From assembly GCF_009017495.1 (NCBI RefSeq), contig NZ_CP044990.1:763001-827000 (forward strand): 64,000 nt of DNA, written 5' to 3'. This DNA is from Deinococcus sp. AJ005 (GTDB lineage Bacteria > Deinococcota > Deinococci > Deinococcales > Deinococcaceae). Below are positions 25,988 through 43,859 of this stretch, in pieces (the stretch's first letter is position 1; each line of letters begins with the position of its first letter). Position numbers and translations under genes: made by a program. The notes under the pieces were generated by a model. It did not search any database. It was not told where the DNA came from and was given only the letters and a program-made list of their open reading frames with translations.

Positions 25988-27046
25988 ATGCGACGACTGA
26001 TCAATTTTGCCGTCCTGCTGCTGGTGCTGGGCGCGGGCTACATCGCCGTGACGCAGCCGGAGAACCTGCCGTTCAGGGTGCCGTGGCAGGCGCAGACAGC
26101 CCCAACTCTGCCACAGGCGTTCCTTCCGCCCTCCGATACCACCGTGCAGACTGGCCCCCTGGGAAGGGTCACCGACGCGGCCATCGAGACCCTCGTGGCC
26201 CGCCAGTCCATCAGCATTCCGGCACTGCGGGCACGCGAGTATCTGGGCAGCAAACTCAGCGTGGTGCGGAATCTCAATCCGGGGGGCAACTACAGCCGTC
26301 AGGTGGTGTCCTATCAATCCGACGGCCTGAAGATCTTTGCTCTGCTGACCGTTCCCACGGGTACGCCGCCAAAAGGGGGCTGGCCCGCCATCGTGTTCAA
26401 CCACGGCTACATTCCGCCGGACGAGTACCGTACTACCGAGCGTTACGTGGCCTACCAGGACGCCTTCGCGCGGGCGGGGTACATCACCCTCAAAAGCGAT
26501 TACCGGGGCCACGGCGACTCCGAGGGCACGGCGCTGGGCGGCTACAACGATCCCGGTTACACCGTGGACGTGCTGAACGCTGCCGCCAGCCTCAAGGCGG
26601 ACCAGCGTGTGAACCGGGCGCGCATGGGCCTGTGGGGGCACAGCATGGGCGGCCAACTGAGCCTGCGCGCCATGTTGGTGGACCCGGACCTGAAGGCCGC
26701 CTCGCTGTGGGCAGGGGTGATGGCCAGCTACGACATCCTGGCCACCGACTGGAATCCCCCCAGCGGCGAGCCGAAACCGATGCTGGACACCCTTAACCGC
26801 CGTTATCTGCGCGCCCTGAGTCCCAACGCCTACCTGCAGGAATTGGACGGGCGGCCCCTTCAGCTTCACCAGGGCACCGCCGACAGGGAGGTGCCCTACA
26901 GCTTTCAGAAAGACTTCGCCGCTGATCTGCGGGCTGCCCGGCAGCGGTTCACGGCCTACGAGTACCCTGGCGATAACCACAACCTGAGTGGCAATCTGCG
27001 GCTGGCCCTGGACCGCAGCGTGGCGTTTTTCAAGGAAAATCTATGA
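25988..27046 (+). CDS. alpha/beta hydrolase, second copy
   Basis: The 352-residue paralogue of the preceding gene has an N-terminal hydrophobic segment (INFAVLLLVLGAGYIAV) that could be an uncleaved anchor or signal, about 40 extra residues, and the same hydrolase motifs: VFNHGYIPP, YRGHGDSEG, GHSMGG, GTADREVP and YPGDNHNLS. The two are easily aligned from residue 60 on, so they arose by tandem duplication. The ATG is 4 bases after the first stop, in one transcript. The different N-termini suggest one secreted and one membrane-anchored form (inference). Confidence 0.83.
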   Translation: MRRLINFAVLLLVLGAGYIAVTQPENLPFRVPWQAQTAPTLPQAFLPPSDTTVQTGPLGRVTDAAIETLVARQSISIPALRAREYLGSKLSVVRNLNPGGNYSRQVVSYQSDGLKIFALLTVPTGTPPKGGWPAIVFNHGYIPPDEYRTTERYVAYQDAFARAGYITLKSDYRGHGDSEGTALGGYNDPGYTVDVLNAAASLKADQRVNRARMGLWGHSMGGQLSLRAMLVDPDLKAASLWAGVMASYDILATDWNPPSGEPKPMLDTLNRRYLRALSPNAYLQELDGRPLQLHQGTADREVPYSFQKDFAADLRAARQRFTAYEYPGDNHNLSGNLRLALDRSVAFFKENL

Positions 27047-27183
27047 GGCGATGGCCTCTGCGTGCCGTTTTGGACGCCTAAAATGCTTCTGCTACAGCGT
27101 CCGTGAAAAAGAATTCTGGTTCTTCCCGTTTCGGATATACCCTGCCTCTTTTCGCTAAAGCGCACACGGCTAACCTCTGCCCA

Positions 27184-27212
27184 TTGACGTGGCCCCCGTG
27201 CTGGGCTATGAT
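27184..27212 (+). promoter_or_regulatory. sigma-70 promoter of tRNA-Glu
   Basis: TTGACG (27184-27189), a 17-base spacer and TATGAT (27207-27212), about 70 bases upstream of the tRNA. Confidence 0.7.
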
Positions 27213-27278
27213 TCTCGCCGTGCTGAAAAGCACCCCTTGAAAGGGCGGCGGACACACTAGAAAAAAGTGAATGCTGAA

Positions 27279-27358
<80 letters not shown>

Positions 27359-27365
27359 ACTTGAG

Positions 27366-27388
27366 CCTCCGCCTCGGCGGGGGTTTTT
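27366..27388 (+). terminator. terminator of tRNA-Glu
   Basis: CCTCCGCC (27366-27373) pairs with GGCGGGGG (27376-27383, one G-U pair), followed by TTTTT. Confidence 0.7.
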
Positions 27389-27430
27389 GCTTTGCATGTA
27401 CGCTGTCTATCGCGGTTTTGCGGGCGCACG

Positions 27431-27459
27431 TTGACACCCCGCCGCGCCCTTGCTAGATT
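27431..27459 (+). promoter_or_regulatory. sigma-70 promoter of tRNA-Ile
   Basis: TTGACA (27431-27436), a 17-base spacer and TAGATT (27454-27459), 44 bases before the tRNA. Confidence 0.75.
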
Positions 27460-27503
27460 AACTGCCGCCTGTTCGGTTACGGACGCGCGGAAATGAATGG
27501 TGT

Positions 27504-27580
<77 letters not shown>

Positions 27581-27590
27581 GCGAAGAGAG

Positions 27591-27615
27591 AACCCCGTCC
27601 AGTACGGGGTTTTTT
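27591..27615 (+). terminator. terminator of tRNA-Ile
   Basis: AACCCCGT (27591-27598) pairs perfectly with ACGGGGTT (27604-27611), followed by a run of T to 27615. Confidence 0.88.
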
Positions 27616-27743
27616 CGTTTTTGGAAATCCAGCCCGGACACTGGAGACGCCTGCATACTGGCAGGGAGCGTAGGGCTATATGCACGGTGGGGGAGGAGAA
27701 GCCGTCTCTCACTTCTCCTCCCCCACGGTTCTATCTATTGCTG

Positions 27744-29210
<1,467 letters not shown>

Positions 29211-29338
29211 TAGGATGCCCTCCAAAGGGTCTGGGCTATGGAGCGTATGGAAAGAGGACGGTCTGATCTTTTTCCTCGTGGGAGAGGTGGAGTCACGCAG
29301 CATTAGGGGAGTGGACCGTTTGGTACCGAACCCGCGCC

Positions 29339-34174
<4,836 letters not shown>

Positions 34175-34530
34175 AGGCACGCTCCTGTTTCTGGGAATGA
34201 CAGCCCACCCGCTGTGGGCGAGACTTCATGGAAATCACCATACAGTGGGGTGCATTTTCATGCAGGACGTTGTTTATAACGCGCCCGGCATACATTTGGC
34301 CTGTCGGATGTCAGGTGGAGGCCAATTCTGGCATTCTGTCTGGCAGGAATGGAAATTCTGGCCCGATTCTGAAGACGCCGAGTCGGGAATGAATTCTGTC
34401 TGGGGTCTCAGCGGCGAGGGTCCCTGGCCGCGTCTGGAGACAAATGAAGCAGGCTCTCCAGTGTTGCTGCTGGAGAGCCTGGAACCAGACCAGACTGGGC
34501 TGAGCTTTTGCTGCGGTTTTCCTTTAAGAA
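34175..34530. other. 356-bp intergenic region upstream of gltB
   Basis: It holds a short inverted repeat GCCCAC/GTGGGC (34203-34219), five copies of ATTCTG (starts 34325, 34333, 34355, 34366 and 34393) and the hairpin listed separately at 34452-34479. No ORF of interest and no clear promoter or riboswitch is seen. Confidence 0.5.
34452..34479 (-). terminator. hairpin downstream of lipoprotein gene
   Basis: GGCTCTCCAG (34452-34461) pairs perfectly with CTGGAGAGCC (34470-34479). On the minus strand it is followed by TGCTTCATTT, a weak T-run. It lies 52 bases past the leftward stop at 34531, so it likely ends that transcript. Confidence 0.5.
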
Positions 34531-35640
34531 TCAGTTCGCGGCGGGAACTGCGGCAGGCACCAGCCAGATCACGGCGCGGGCGTCGTTCAGACCCGTTAGC
34601 AGCACGCGGGGGGTGAAGTTGCCCGATTGCAGACCCAGCGCCGTGTTGTAGCGGGTCAGGCTGGTGGCGGTCAGGGTGTACAGGTTGCCGTCGGGGGCCA
34701 GGGTAATGTCGCGCAGGTCGGCCACGGACGCCACGGTGGAGGCCGCCCGGCTGGCGTTGCCGTCCCAGATCAGCAGCGGCTGGGCGTTCTGGTTGCTCAG
34801 GACGCTACTGCGCCACGCGGCCAGCAGATTCTGGCTTCCGGCGGTGCCGCTCCACAGGCGGTCAAAGCGTCGGGCACCGAAGGCGGCCAGGGCTGCGCCG
34901 TCTGGAAGACCCGTGGCCGACAGCTTCTGCACCCCGGTATCCGTGGCGGCCAGCAGACCCGCGTTGTAGGCCACCAGATCACGGATGGCGGGCGTGGGCA
35001 GGGGATCGCTGACCACGGCCACCGTGTCGCCCACGTTCTGAAGCGCGGCGCGCAGAACCTCGCTGCCGCCGCCCAGGCGCGGGCGGGCCACCACGCCCAC
35101 GTCCCCGCTCACGGCCAGCCGCACGGGTGGAACATCGGTCCCTGGTGCGGGCGGCAGAAAGGTGGGCAGCGGGGCGGTCCAGATCAGGGTGCCGCCCGCG
35201 CTGTACAGCGCCAGTTGCTGCGGGCCGTTATCGCACTGGCTCAGGGTCAGCAGGCGGTCCCGCGCGGCGCTACTGGCCGTCTGGATCAGGCAGACAGGTG
35301 TGAATGGTGGTGTGACGAAGGGCTGGGGATCAGCCAGATCGCTGCTGCGGCTCTCTATCCCGGTTTTTAGCGTCAGGGCCAGCCGTTGACCGCTGGGCAG
35401 CGAGTTGAGAGTCACGCCGCCGATCACCGGGACGGTTTTATCAGCGTTGACGGGTGCGGAGCTGCTGTCGGCGTTGGGGGTCACGGTCCGCAACGTCGCG
35501 CCGCCGTCGGTGAGCAGGGCCACGCGCAGGGCCACCTGCGGTTCCTCGGTGCCGGTACAGGCCACCAGCAGGGCGGGGGTCAGGCACAGAGCGGTCAGGC
35601 GGACCAGTGATCTAGTGGGGAATTTAGTCGGGGATTTCAT
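34531..35640 (-). CDS. hypothetical lipoprotein, beta-propeller-like
   Basis: The 369-residue protein has a signal MKSPTKFPTRSLVRLTALCLTPALLVAC, a lipoprotein-type signal with lipobox LVAC. The mature part has weak repeats of hydrophobic beta strands (GVVARPRLGG, NVGDTVAVVSD, VYNAGLLAATDTG-like, DLRDITLAPDGNLYTLTATSLTRYNTA), resembling a beta-propeller; no enzyme residues are seen and no family is assigned. The start at 35640 follows AGAGGAC; the in-frame extension to 35679 adds nothing. It lies 119 bases downstream of the LptD-like gene and may be co-transcribed with it. Confidence 0.7.
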   Translation of the reverse strand: MKSPTKFPTRSLVRLTALCLTPALLVACTGTEEPQVALRVALLTDGGATLRTVTPNADSSSAPVNADKTVPVIGGVTLNSLPSGQRLALTLKTGIESRSSDLADPQPFVTPPFTPVCLIQTASSAARDRLLTLSQCDNGPQQLALYSAGGTLIWTAPLPTFLPPAPGTDVPPVRLAVSGDVGVVARPRLGGGSEVLRAALQNVGDTVAVVSDPLPTPAIRDLVAYNAGLLAATDTGVQKLSATGLPDGAALAAFGARRFDRLWSGTAGSQNLLAAWRSSVLSNQNAQPLLIWDGNASRAASTVASVADLRDITLAPDGNLYTLTATSLTRYNTALGLQSGNFTPRVLLTGLNDARAVIWLVPAAVPAAN

Positions 35641-35759
35641 GGATTTGTCCTCTGGTTTGCAGGAGTGCCGCGCTGACATGTGAAGTGAAGAGGAAGACGC
35701 TGGCTCAGAAAAACTGGTGCAGGCGGTTCTTCTTTTCCTTGCCTCCCAGACTGAGCAGA

Positions 35760-38632
35760 CTACGGCGTGCTGGGGTTCAGCAGCGGCACTTTGGCCCCGT
35801 CCGGCGTCAGATCAAACAGGGGGTACTGCGTCTGACCGGGCAGGCCCACCGACAGGCGGTAACGCCGCAGGCCCAGATCGGCCTCGGCCTGGATCGCCCA
35901 GCAGCAGCGGTCGATGGTCAGCCCGATCACCGGAGACAGCGGCGTGGGATTCTGGGGCACGCCATCGAGCCAGATAAAAGTCTGCCGCAGGCTGGCGGTG
36001 ACATATGCGCCGGGCGCTTCGCCCTTGCGGCCAATGCCCAGGCTGACCCGCAGGGGACTGAGGCTCAGGTAATCGGTGGCGATGTCATCGGGATAAAGGC
36101 CGCTGCGGTTGCGGTAGTACTGCACGTTGCCCGACAGCGCCGCGCGGCTGCCGAACTGGATGTTGGCGTCCAGTTGCGCCTGGGCCAGCTCGGTGCGGAA
36201 CTGGTCCAGGCCGGGGGTGTTGACGGTGGCCGACAGCGCCAGCCGCTGTCCGGGCCGGGTCACGCTCAGGCTGCCCGTGGCGGCGGGCCGGGTAAAGCCG
36301 CCGCGCACCAGATCGTAGGGGCCGCCGTAGGTCAATTGCCAGTCGTTGGCGCTGCCGTTTACCGTGCCGACGCTGAAACTCACGTTGCCGCTGTTCGGCG
36401 AGCTGCCGGGGACCGGGTTGGGGTCCACCGGGCGGTTCAGGAGCAGGTCATGTGCGGTAGACAGCCTGTAACGCGCCCGCCACGTCAGGCTGGCGTTGCC
36501 CACGACGCGCCCGGTGGGTGGGTACAGCGTCTCGCTGGCCGAGAAAGTGATGGGATTAAGAACCGCGTCACGCCCCACCGAGGCGTTGATGGTGGCCCCC
36601 ACCTCGTCGATCTGGGGCAACTGAATGTCGTGGGTAGCGTAAGCGCTGATCGAGTCCGCGCGGGTGGCCCCGGTCACGGTGGCCCGCAGCGTAAAGGGCG
36701 AGTACCCATTGATGCGCGAGTAGCTGCCCGAGGCAGTCAGGGTCAGGTCCGGCGCAGGCCACGCGCTGCTGCGCCGCAGATAAGCGGGCCGGGCGGGGAC
36801 GGCGGGACTGTACTCGGTGGCCTCGCGGGCGGGCTGGGCATCCACCGGGGTCAGCGTGCCGGAACCCGAATCGCCCACCGTCGCGTTGTACGAGAAGGTT
36901 TCCAGCTCCTTGGTAAAGGGCTGATAGCCCAGTTGCGCGCTCAGGCTCAGCGGCAGGCGGTTCACGTTGACGCTAAAGAGGGCGGGGGCCTGCAAGTCGG
37001 GGGCCAGGAACAGGTCGCGCTGGAGCAGCACGCCGAAACTCACGTCCTTGACCGGCACGGTACTCAGGTTCAGGGTCAGCGGGGCGCTCAGCAGGCGTCC
37101 GTTCACGGCGTCGAAGGAAAAGGGGCTGGTGCCCTCGCGCCGCAGGTAGCCCACGCCGAAGGTCACAGTGTTGGTGGTGTTGAAGCGCTGGGTGAGCTGG
37201 GCGTTCAGGTTCAGGTCCACGGTCCTGGCCCCGGTGCCGTAGTAACGCCCGGTAAAGGTGTTGCCCAGTGCCAGATCGGCATTCGTCCACGGCTGGGCGG
37301 TGTAGGCCAGGGCGTGCTGTTCCTCCAGCCGGGTGGTGGCGATGTTCTTGCCCTGTGCAGTGGCGCTGGGCGACAGCGGGTTGCTCTGGGCGCTGTAGCT
37401 GCCTGCCGTCAGGCGCGTGTCGGCGCTGAACGTTCCGTTGGTGTAGGGCTTGGGGTCCAGCACCACCTCGGCCTTGCGGTACGGCGAATAGATGCCGTCC
37501 GTCGGCTCCGGCCCGAAGCGGTTCAGGTAAGAGAATTCCGCCGAGAACAGCGGATATTCCACCTTCGCCCCAAAATCCACCCGTGTCACGCCACGTTCAG
37601 CCGCCGTCTCGCTCAGGCCGATGTCCTGGCGGGTCACGTTCAGGCGGTAGTCCAGATCGCGCACGGCTAGCGACAGCGGCACCCGGCCCGTCACGCCAAA
37701 GTTGATGTCGATGTCGTAGCCGGAGTTGGGGGTGCCGTCCGCGTTCAGGGGTTTGGGGTCCGCCAGCGTGTACAGGTTGATCCGGTCCACAAAGGGCAGC
37801 GGCGCGTACGAACGCAGGGCCACGCCCGCGCCCACGCTGGGGCTGCGGTTCTGGTAGTAGCGCAGCAGAGTGGTGCCCAGCGTGCTGCCGCCAATCGAGA
37901 ACGGCAGATCGGCCTCCACCGTGTAGCCGTCCACCGAATCCTGCCCGATCAGCAGGCGGGGCTGGCGTTCGGGATCGTTCAGCGGGATCACGATCACGGG
38001 CAGGAACAGCACCGGCACGTCGGCCAGCAACAGTTGTGCGCGGTAGGCCACCAGCCGGTCACCGGGATACACGATCAATCGTTCGGCGCGGAAGGCGTAA
38101 TCGTTGGGCGTGCGCCCGCACTTGGCGCAGGTGGTGAAATAGCCCCCGGTGGCGCGCAGTTGGCCCGGAATACGCTCGACTTCCTGCCCCCGGATTTCCA
38201 GATCGGCGTCGCTGATCAGCACGTCCTGCCCGGTCACCTGCTCGTCGCCCAGTTCCACCACCAGATTCTCGCCGCTGAGGTCCTGGCCGTCCTTGGCGCT
38301 CTGGTAACTGGCCGCGCCCACCAGGGTCAGCGTGCGGCGGGTGCGGTTGTATTCCACCCGTTTGGCCTTCACCACGTCGTCGTCCACACGCAGCTCCACA
38401 TTTGCGCCGCTGATGACCACCAGTTCCTGTCCATCCACCTGCCGCAGTTCCAGCGTGTCCGCCGAGATGATCTTGACCGTGCGGGCCTCTGCACCGCCCA
38501 GCACGGCGGTTCCCAGGAGACCCAGGGTGAGGACGGCGTTGCGGGCCAGCTTGTGAAGGCTGCTCTTCTTCCTGGGAGTCTGGTTTTTAGGAATCTGGCG
38601 TGGCCTTTCTGGTCCCTTCCGGCTCCCGAAGC

Positions 38633-38636
<4 letters not shown>
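35760..38636 (-). CDS. LptD/OstA-like outer membrane protein
   Basis: The 958-residue protein has an N-terminal signal region (ARNAVLTLGLLGTAVLGGAEA) and then an OstA-like beta-jellyroll domain (about 50-160: TVKIISADTLEL, ELVVISGANVELRVDDDVVKAKRVEYNRTRRTLTL) with a CAKCG cysteine pair near residue 160, followed by a long C-terminal region rich in alternating beta strands as in an outer-membrane barrel. In Gram-negatives LptD inserts LPS; Deinococcus makes no LPS as far as known, so the cargo here is unknown. The GTG start at 38636 overlaps the stop of the SpoIID-like gene (GTGA), so the two are coupled. Confidence 0.8.
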
Positions 38637-40390
<1,754 letters not shown>

Positions 40391-40401
40391 CGTTGAGGCC
40401 G

Positions 40402-40407
40402 AGTATA
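40402..40407 (-). promoter_or_regulatory. -10 element of the SpoIID-like gene
   Basis: TATACT on the minus strand ends 11 bases before the ATG at 40390, which would leave a leader of only a few bases. It lies in the gap shared with the divergent oxidoreductase gene. Confidence 0.45.
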
Positions 40408-40481
40408 AACACCCTGTATGTGCGTCCCTGCCAGGACGGTGTGAGAAGCCTCCAGTTCAGGGGCGCGCGGCGCGCGGCATC

Positions 40482-41696
40482 ATGGCGGATATGTACACTG
40501 TTTCTCCCTCTTCCGTCCCGGCCTCTGCCCCAGATCAGCCGGGTCAGGTCTGGGCGCACGTCGGTCAGCCGTTCGCGCCCCGCCCCTACGACGTGGTGGT
40601 GCTGGGCGCGGGCCGCATGGGATCGGCCTTCGCCTTTTACCTGCGGGGGCTGGCGCCCCACCTCTCCCTGTTGCTGCTAGAGGAGGGGGGCCTGCCCAAC
40701 GAGGACGGCGCGACTCTGCTGGCCCCCGGCGTGTGGACCGCGCGGGGTGTGCCGAAGGACCGCAGAGCCGAGGCCGACTGGACCCGCGAGCAACTGGCAA
40801 CGGCGTTTGGCGACATCAGTTTTCAGCCCCGCCCGCTGATCGAACTGTTCGCGGAGGATGGGCCAGAGCGGATGCCTGTCGCAAAGGCCCTAGCTCCCTA
40901 CCCGGACGCGCTGGCGATGGTGGGCGTGACCGCGCTGCCCTTTGCACGTTTGGACGCGGACGCCGCCACCTACCGTCCCGGCGCGCTGGCCCTGTCTGCC
41001 GCCCAGACCGCCGTGAAAGCGGGTGCGGACCTGATGCTCAATGCCCGCGCCCACGCCGTCTCAGAGGGTGAGGTTGTCATCGAGCGCCTGAGCGTGACCA
41101 ACACCCACCAGATCGTCGTTCACGAAACCCACCGCCTGCGCGCTGGAATGCTGGTGCTGGCGCTGGGTGCGGATGGCCCGCACGCGGCGGAACACGATCT
41201 GGGCGTCCACACCACCCACGCCCGTGCCTACCGCCAGACGCCGCGTCTGAATGTCCCCAGCACCGACGACACGCCCACCCTGCGCGCCGCTGGCCTGACC
41301 CTGCGTCCGCAGAATGGCGGCTTTACCCTGATTCCGGCGGTCCACCACCGCGATCCGCACGGCTACGTGCCCACGGGCGGTCACCTGACGGGCGTGCCCA
41401 CGGGCCTGCGCCGCGAAACGCTGGAGGATCTGGTGGCGCTCATGGACGCCCTGCCACCCCTGGGGACGGAGGCGCTGGGCCTGGGCCGCAGCATCAGCGA
41501 CATTCCCGGCGCATGGCTGGCGTTGCCGGGTGGACGGGCGGACGGGTTGCCCCTGCACCAGACGCTGACGGACGGCGTTCACCTGCTGCTGGGCGGCCCG
41601 CACGCCGATACGCTGGGTCTGGCGGTGGCCCACGATCTGGCGGCGGCGGTGGCTGGGGTGGGGGAGAGGCCGTGGGAGGATGGCGCCTCGGTCTGA
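40482..41696 (+). CDS. FAD-dependent oxidoreductase (DAO family)
   Basis: The 404-residue protein opens with a dinucleotide-binding Rossmann motif, VVVLGAGRMGSAFAFYLRG, near residue 38 and ends with a second FAD-binding segment (LLLGGPHADTLGLAVAHDLAAA), as in glycine/D-amino-acid oxidase-type enzymes. Segments such as YDVVVLGAGRMGSAFAFYL and LVLALGADGPHAAEHDLGV suit a flavin oxidoreductase; the substrate is not evident. ATG at 40482 is used, with ATG 40491 as an alternative; neither has a strong Shine-Dalgarno. It is divergent from the SpoIID-like gene. Confidence 0.78.
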   Translation: MADMYTVSPSSVPASAPDQPGQVWAHVGQPFAPRPYDVVVLGAGRMGSAFAFYLRGLAPHLSLLLLEEGGLPNEDGATLLAPGVWTARGVPKDRRAEADWTREQLATAFGDISFQPRPLIELFAEDGPERMPVAKALAPYPDALAMVGVTALPFARLDADAATYRPGALALSAAQTAVKAGADLMLNARAHAVSEGEVVIERLSVTNTHQIVVHETHRLRAGMLVLALGADGPHAAEHDLGVHTTHARAYRQTPRLNVPSTDDTPTLRAAGLTLRPQNGGFTLIPAVHHRDPHGYVPTGGHLTGVPTGLRRETLEDLVALMDALPPLGTEALGLGRSISDIPGAWLALPGGRADGLPLHQTLTDGVHLLLGGPHADTLGLAVAHDLAAAVAGVGERPWEDGASV

Positions 41697-41738
41697 CACG
41701 CCCTTCATCCTGGCCAGACTGTGCCTGTGGGTCTAACT

Positions 41739-41756
41739 CCCCGTTAACATACGGGG
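41739..41756. repeat. inverted repeat upstream of tatA
   Basis: CCCCGT (41739-41744) and ACGGGG (41751-41756) around TAACAT. It could be a weak terminator after the oxidoreductase gene or an operator for tatA. Confidence 0.35.
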
Positions 41757-41813
41757 CTAGACTACGTGCTAAGACGCCGCTCCGCACCCACGCGCCCCAC
41801 AAGGAGACTTTCC

Positions 41814-42188
41814 ATGCCCAACATCGGCCCCGCAGAACTGATCGTGATTTTACTGGTTGCCCTGGTGGTCTTTGGCCCCCGCAAACTCCCTGAACTGGGC
41901 AAGAGCCTGGGCGCGGGCCTGCGCGAGTTCCGCAAGAGTACCCAGAGCCTCAAGGACGAGCTGGATGTCGGCCTGAACGACAAGGGCGCGCAGGCGGCCC
42001 CGATTCAGACCATTCACGCCTCGGTTCCGGCCCAGTCTGTGAGCGCCGCCCCAGTCAGTGCCGCCGCCGTGACGCCGCAGGCCCAGGCTGCCGCGCCCGC
42101 CGCCGAGGTCATGGCCGAACCCGTGACCGCTGCACCTGTGACGGCAGCGGTCAATCTGGACAAAGAGAAGGAAGTTGTGCAGGGCTGA
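41814..42188 (+). CDS. tatA: Sec-independent protein translocase TatA
   Basis: TatA forms the pore-like component of the Tat pathway, exporting folded proteins. The 124-residue protein has an N-terminal transmembrane helix ([16 protein letters not shown]), the [14 protein letters not shown] hinge, an amphipathic helix ([13 protein letters not shown]), and a long Ala/Pro/Val-rich C-terminal tail (about 60-124) that is unusually extended. ATG 41814 follows AAGGAG by 7 bases. No tatC is near; it is a single gene with a strong terminator after it (42208-42232). Confidence 0.93.
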   Translation: MPNIGPAELIVILLVALVVFGPRKLPELGKSLGAGLREFRKSTQSLKDELDVGLNDKGAQAAPIQTIHASVPAQSVSAAPVSAAAVTPQAQAAAPAAEVMAEPVTAAPVTAAVNLDKEKEVVQG

Positions 42189-42207
42189 ACTGCCTTCGCC
42201 AGAATTC

Positions 42208-42232
42208 GCCGTCCTCAGGGGCGGCTTTTTTT
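42208..42232 (+). terminator. terminator of tatA
   Basis: GCCGTCC (42208-42214) pairs with GGGCGGC (42219-42225, one G-U pair) around a 4-base loop, followed by seven T. Confidence 0.9.
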
Positions 42233-42255
42233 GCTGGGCCTCCGGTCATTTCTGC

Positions 42256-42261
42256 TACGCT
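42256..42261 (+). promoter_or_regulatory. -10 element ahead of comM upstream ORF
   Basis: TACGCT ends 7 bases before a GTG at 42269. The same TACGCT-7-start pattern precedes mutL. Confidence 0.5.
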
Positions 42262-42268
42262 GACCGCC

Positions 42269-42304
42269 GTGCTATTTCCCCTGTTTCTCATCGGTCAGCC
42301 CTGA
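42269..42304 (+). CDS. possible 11-codon leader peptide coupled to comM
   Basis: GTG at 42269 starts an 11-residue hydrophobic peptide ([11 protein letters not shown]) whose TGA (42302-42304) overlaps the ATG of comM (TGATG). The GTG lies 7 bases after TACGCT, the leaderless distance. It would place ribosomes directly at the comM start, which has no Shine-Dalgarno of its own. The peptide is unproven. Confidence 0.4.
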   Translation: MLFPLFLIGQP

Positions 42305-43803
42305 TGCTGGCCCGCGCCCGCAGCGTGGCCCTGATCGGTGTGGACGCCGTTGCCGTGGAAGTCGAGGTGGATGTCTCGCCGGGTCTGCCCGCATTCACGG
42401 TGGTGGGGCTGCCCGATCAGGCGGTCAGTGAGGCGCGTGAGCGGGTGCGGGCGGCGATTCGCAACGCGGGACTGCCTTTCCCAGCAGCCCGAATCACAGT
42501 CAATCTGGCCCCGGCGGACCTGCGAAAAGAGGGACCGCTGTATGACCTGCCCATTGCGCTGGGCGTGCTGGCGGCCCAGGACCTGTTGCCCGCGCGGGCG
42601 CTGGACGGCCTGCTCTGTGCGGGAGAACTGGCGCTGGACGGCAGCCTGCGGCCCATCGCCGGGGCAGTCAATCTGGCGCTGCTGGCCTCATCGCTGAAGC
42701 TGCCCGCCCTGCTGCCAGAAGGCAACGCGCGCGAGGCGGCGCTCATTGACGGCCTGACCGTCTACGGCGCGCGGACCCTGCTGGAGGCGGTGGCCCACCT
42801 GAGCGGACGCGCCAAACTCCCGGTCACGTCTGCCCCGGAGGCGGAAGACGACTCCGGCCTGCACCTCGATCTGGCGGACCTGAAGGGGCAGGCGGCGGCG
42901 CGGCGGGCGCTGGAAGTGTCGCTGGCTGGCGGCCATAACCTGCTGCTCGTCGGCTCTCCGGGCAGTGGCAAGACCATGCTGGCCCGCCGCGCGCCGGGGC
43001 TGCTGCCCCCGCTGACCCGTGCCGAGGCGCTGGAGGTCACGCGCATCCATTCCGCGGCGGGCGTCCTGAACCTGCGCGGTGGCCTGAGCCTGGGTGCGCC
43101 GTACCGCGCGCCTCACCACACCGTTTCGGATGCGGGATTGATCGGCGGCGGCAGCATTCCCCGGCCCGGCGAGGTCAGTCTGGCCCACAGGGGAATTTTA
43201 TTTCTCGACGAGTTCCCCGAATTTAGCCGCAAGGCCCTGGAAACCCTGCGCCAGCCGCTGGAAGACGGCACGGTCACGATCAGCCGGGCGCGGGCCACGG
43301 TGGAGTATCCGGCGCGCTTTCAACTGATCGCGGCCATGAATCCATGCCCTTGTGGACATCTTGGCGATCCAGAGAAAGGCTGCACCTGCACGGCCTCCGA
43401 GCGAACGCGCTACGCCGCCAGAATCAGCGGGCCGCTGCTGGACCGCCTAGATATCGTCTGCCGCGTCCCTCGCTTGACGGTAGATGAACTGACGCGTGCG
43501 CCGGAGCCAGAAGCATCGGCCCCAGTTCGGGCACGAATCATGGCGGCGCGCAGGAGGATGATGGAACGCCAGGGAAGCCGCAACGCCGATCTAGCCGGAC
43601 AGGCGCTGCGAAAATTTGCCCGGCTGGCCCCCGGCCCGGAAAACTTCATCCGTGCGGCGGCGCGGCAACTGGGCCTGACCGGGCGCGGCTTTGACCGCGT
43701 GCTGCGCGTGGCCCGCACGGTGGCGGACCTGGGCGGCGAGGCGGACGTGCGCGAGACCCATCTGGCCGAGGCCGTCACCTACAGGCCACGCGAGCTGACC
43801 TGA
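42304..43803 (+). CDS. comM: ComM/YifB-family Mg chelatase-like AAA+ ATPase
   Basis: ComM is a hexameric AAA+ helicase that promotes branch migration during integration of transformed DNA. The 499-residue protein has an N-terminal lon-like domain ([20 protein letters not shown] and [26 protein letters not shown] segment near 75), Walker A GSPGSGKT near residue 220, Walker [10 protein letters not shown] near 300, the sensor AAMNPCPCG with a zinc-like [15 protein letters not shown] cluster, and the C-terminal Mg-chelatase domain. Start is ATG 42304, without a Shine-Dalgarno, overlapping a short upstream ORF. Naturally transformable Deinococcus species would use it. Confidence 0.92.
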   Translation: MLARARSVALIGVDAVAVEVEVDVSPGLPAFTVVGLPDQAVSEARERVRAAIRNAGLPFPAARITVNLAPADLRKEGPLYDLPIALGVLAAQDLLPARALDGLLCAGELALDGSLRPIAGAVNLALLASSLKLPALLPEGNAREAALIDGLTVYGARTLLEAVAHLSGRAKLPVTSAPEAEDDSGLHLDLADLKGQAAARRALEVSLAGGHNLLLVGSPGSGKTMLARRAPGLLPPLTRAEALEVTRIHSAAGVLNLRGGLSLGAPYRAPHHTVSDAGLIGGGSIPRPGEVSLAHRGILFLDEFPEFSRKALETLRQPLEDGTVTISRARATVEYPARFQLIAAMNPCPCGHLGDPEKGCTCTASERTRYAARISGPLLDRLDIVCRVPRLTVDELTRAPEPEASAPVRARIMAARRRMMERQGSRNADLAGQALRKFARLAPGPENFIRAAARQLGLTGRGFDRVLRVARTVADLGGEADVRETHLAEAVTYRPRELT

Positions 43804-43859
43804 TGGGCCTCCAGCTCAACCCGGAGCGTTTCGGCACAGAGCGCTTGAATCCAAGGCGC

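Noticed and set aside
27060..27180. Third copy of the intergenic repeat near 27100
   Set aside because: Some short stretches look alike (CGTTTCGGAT and similar), but no inner inverted repeat or shared core could be aligned.
35685..37670. 661-codon frame opposite the LptD-like gene
   Set aside because: It lacks a recognisable motif and start site, and the opposite strand has a clear LptD-like sequence.
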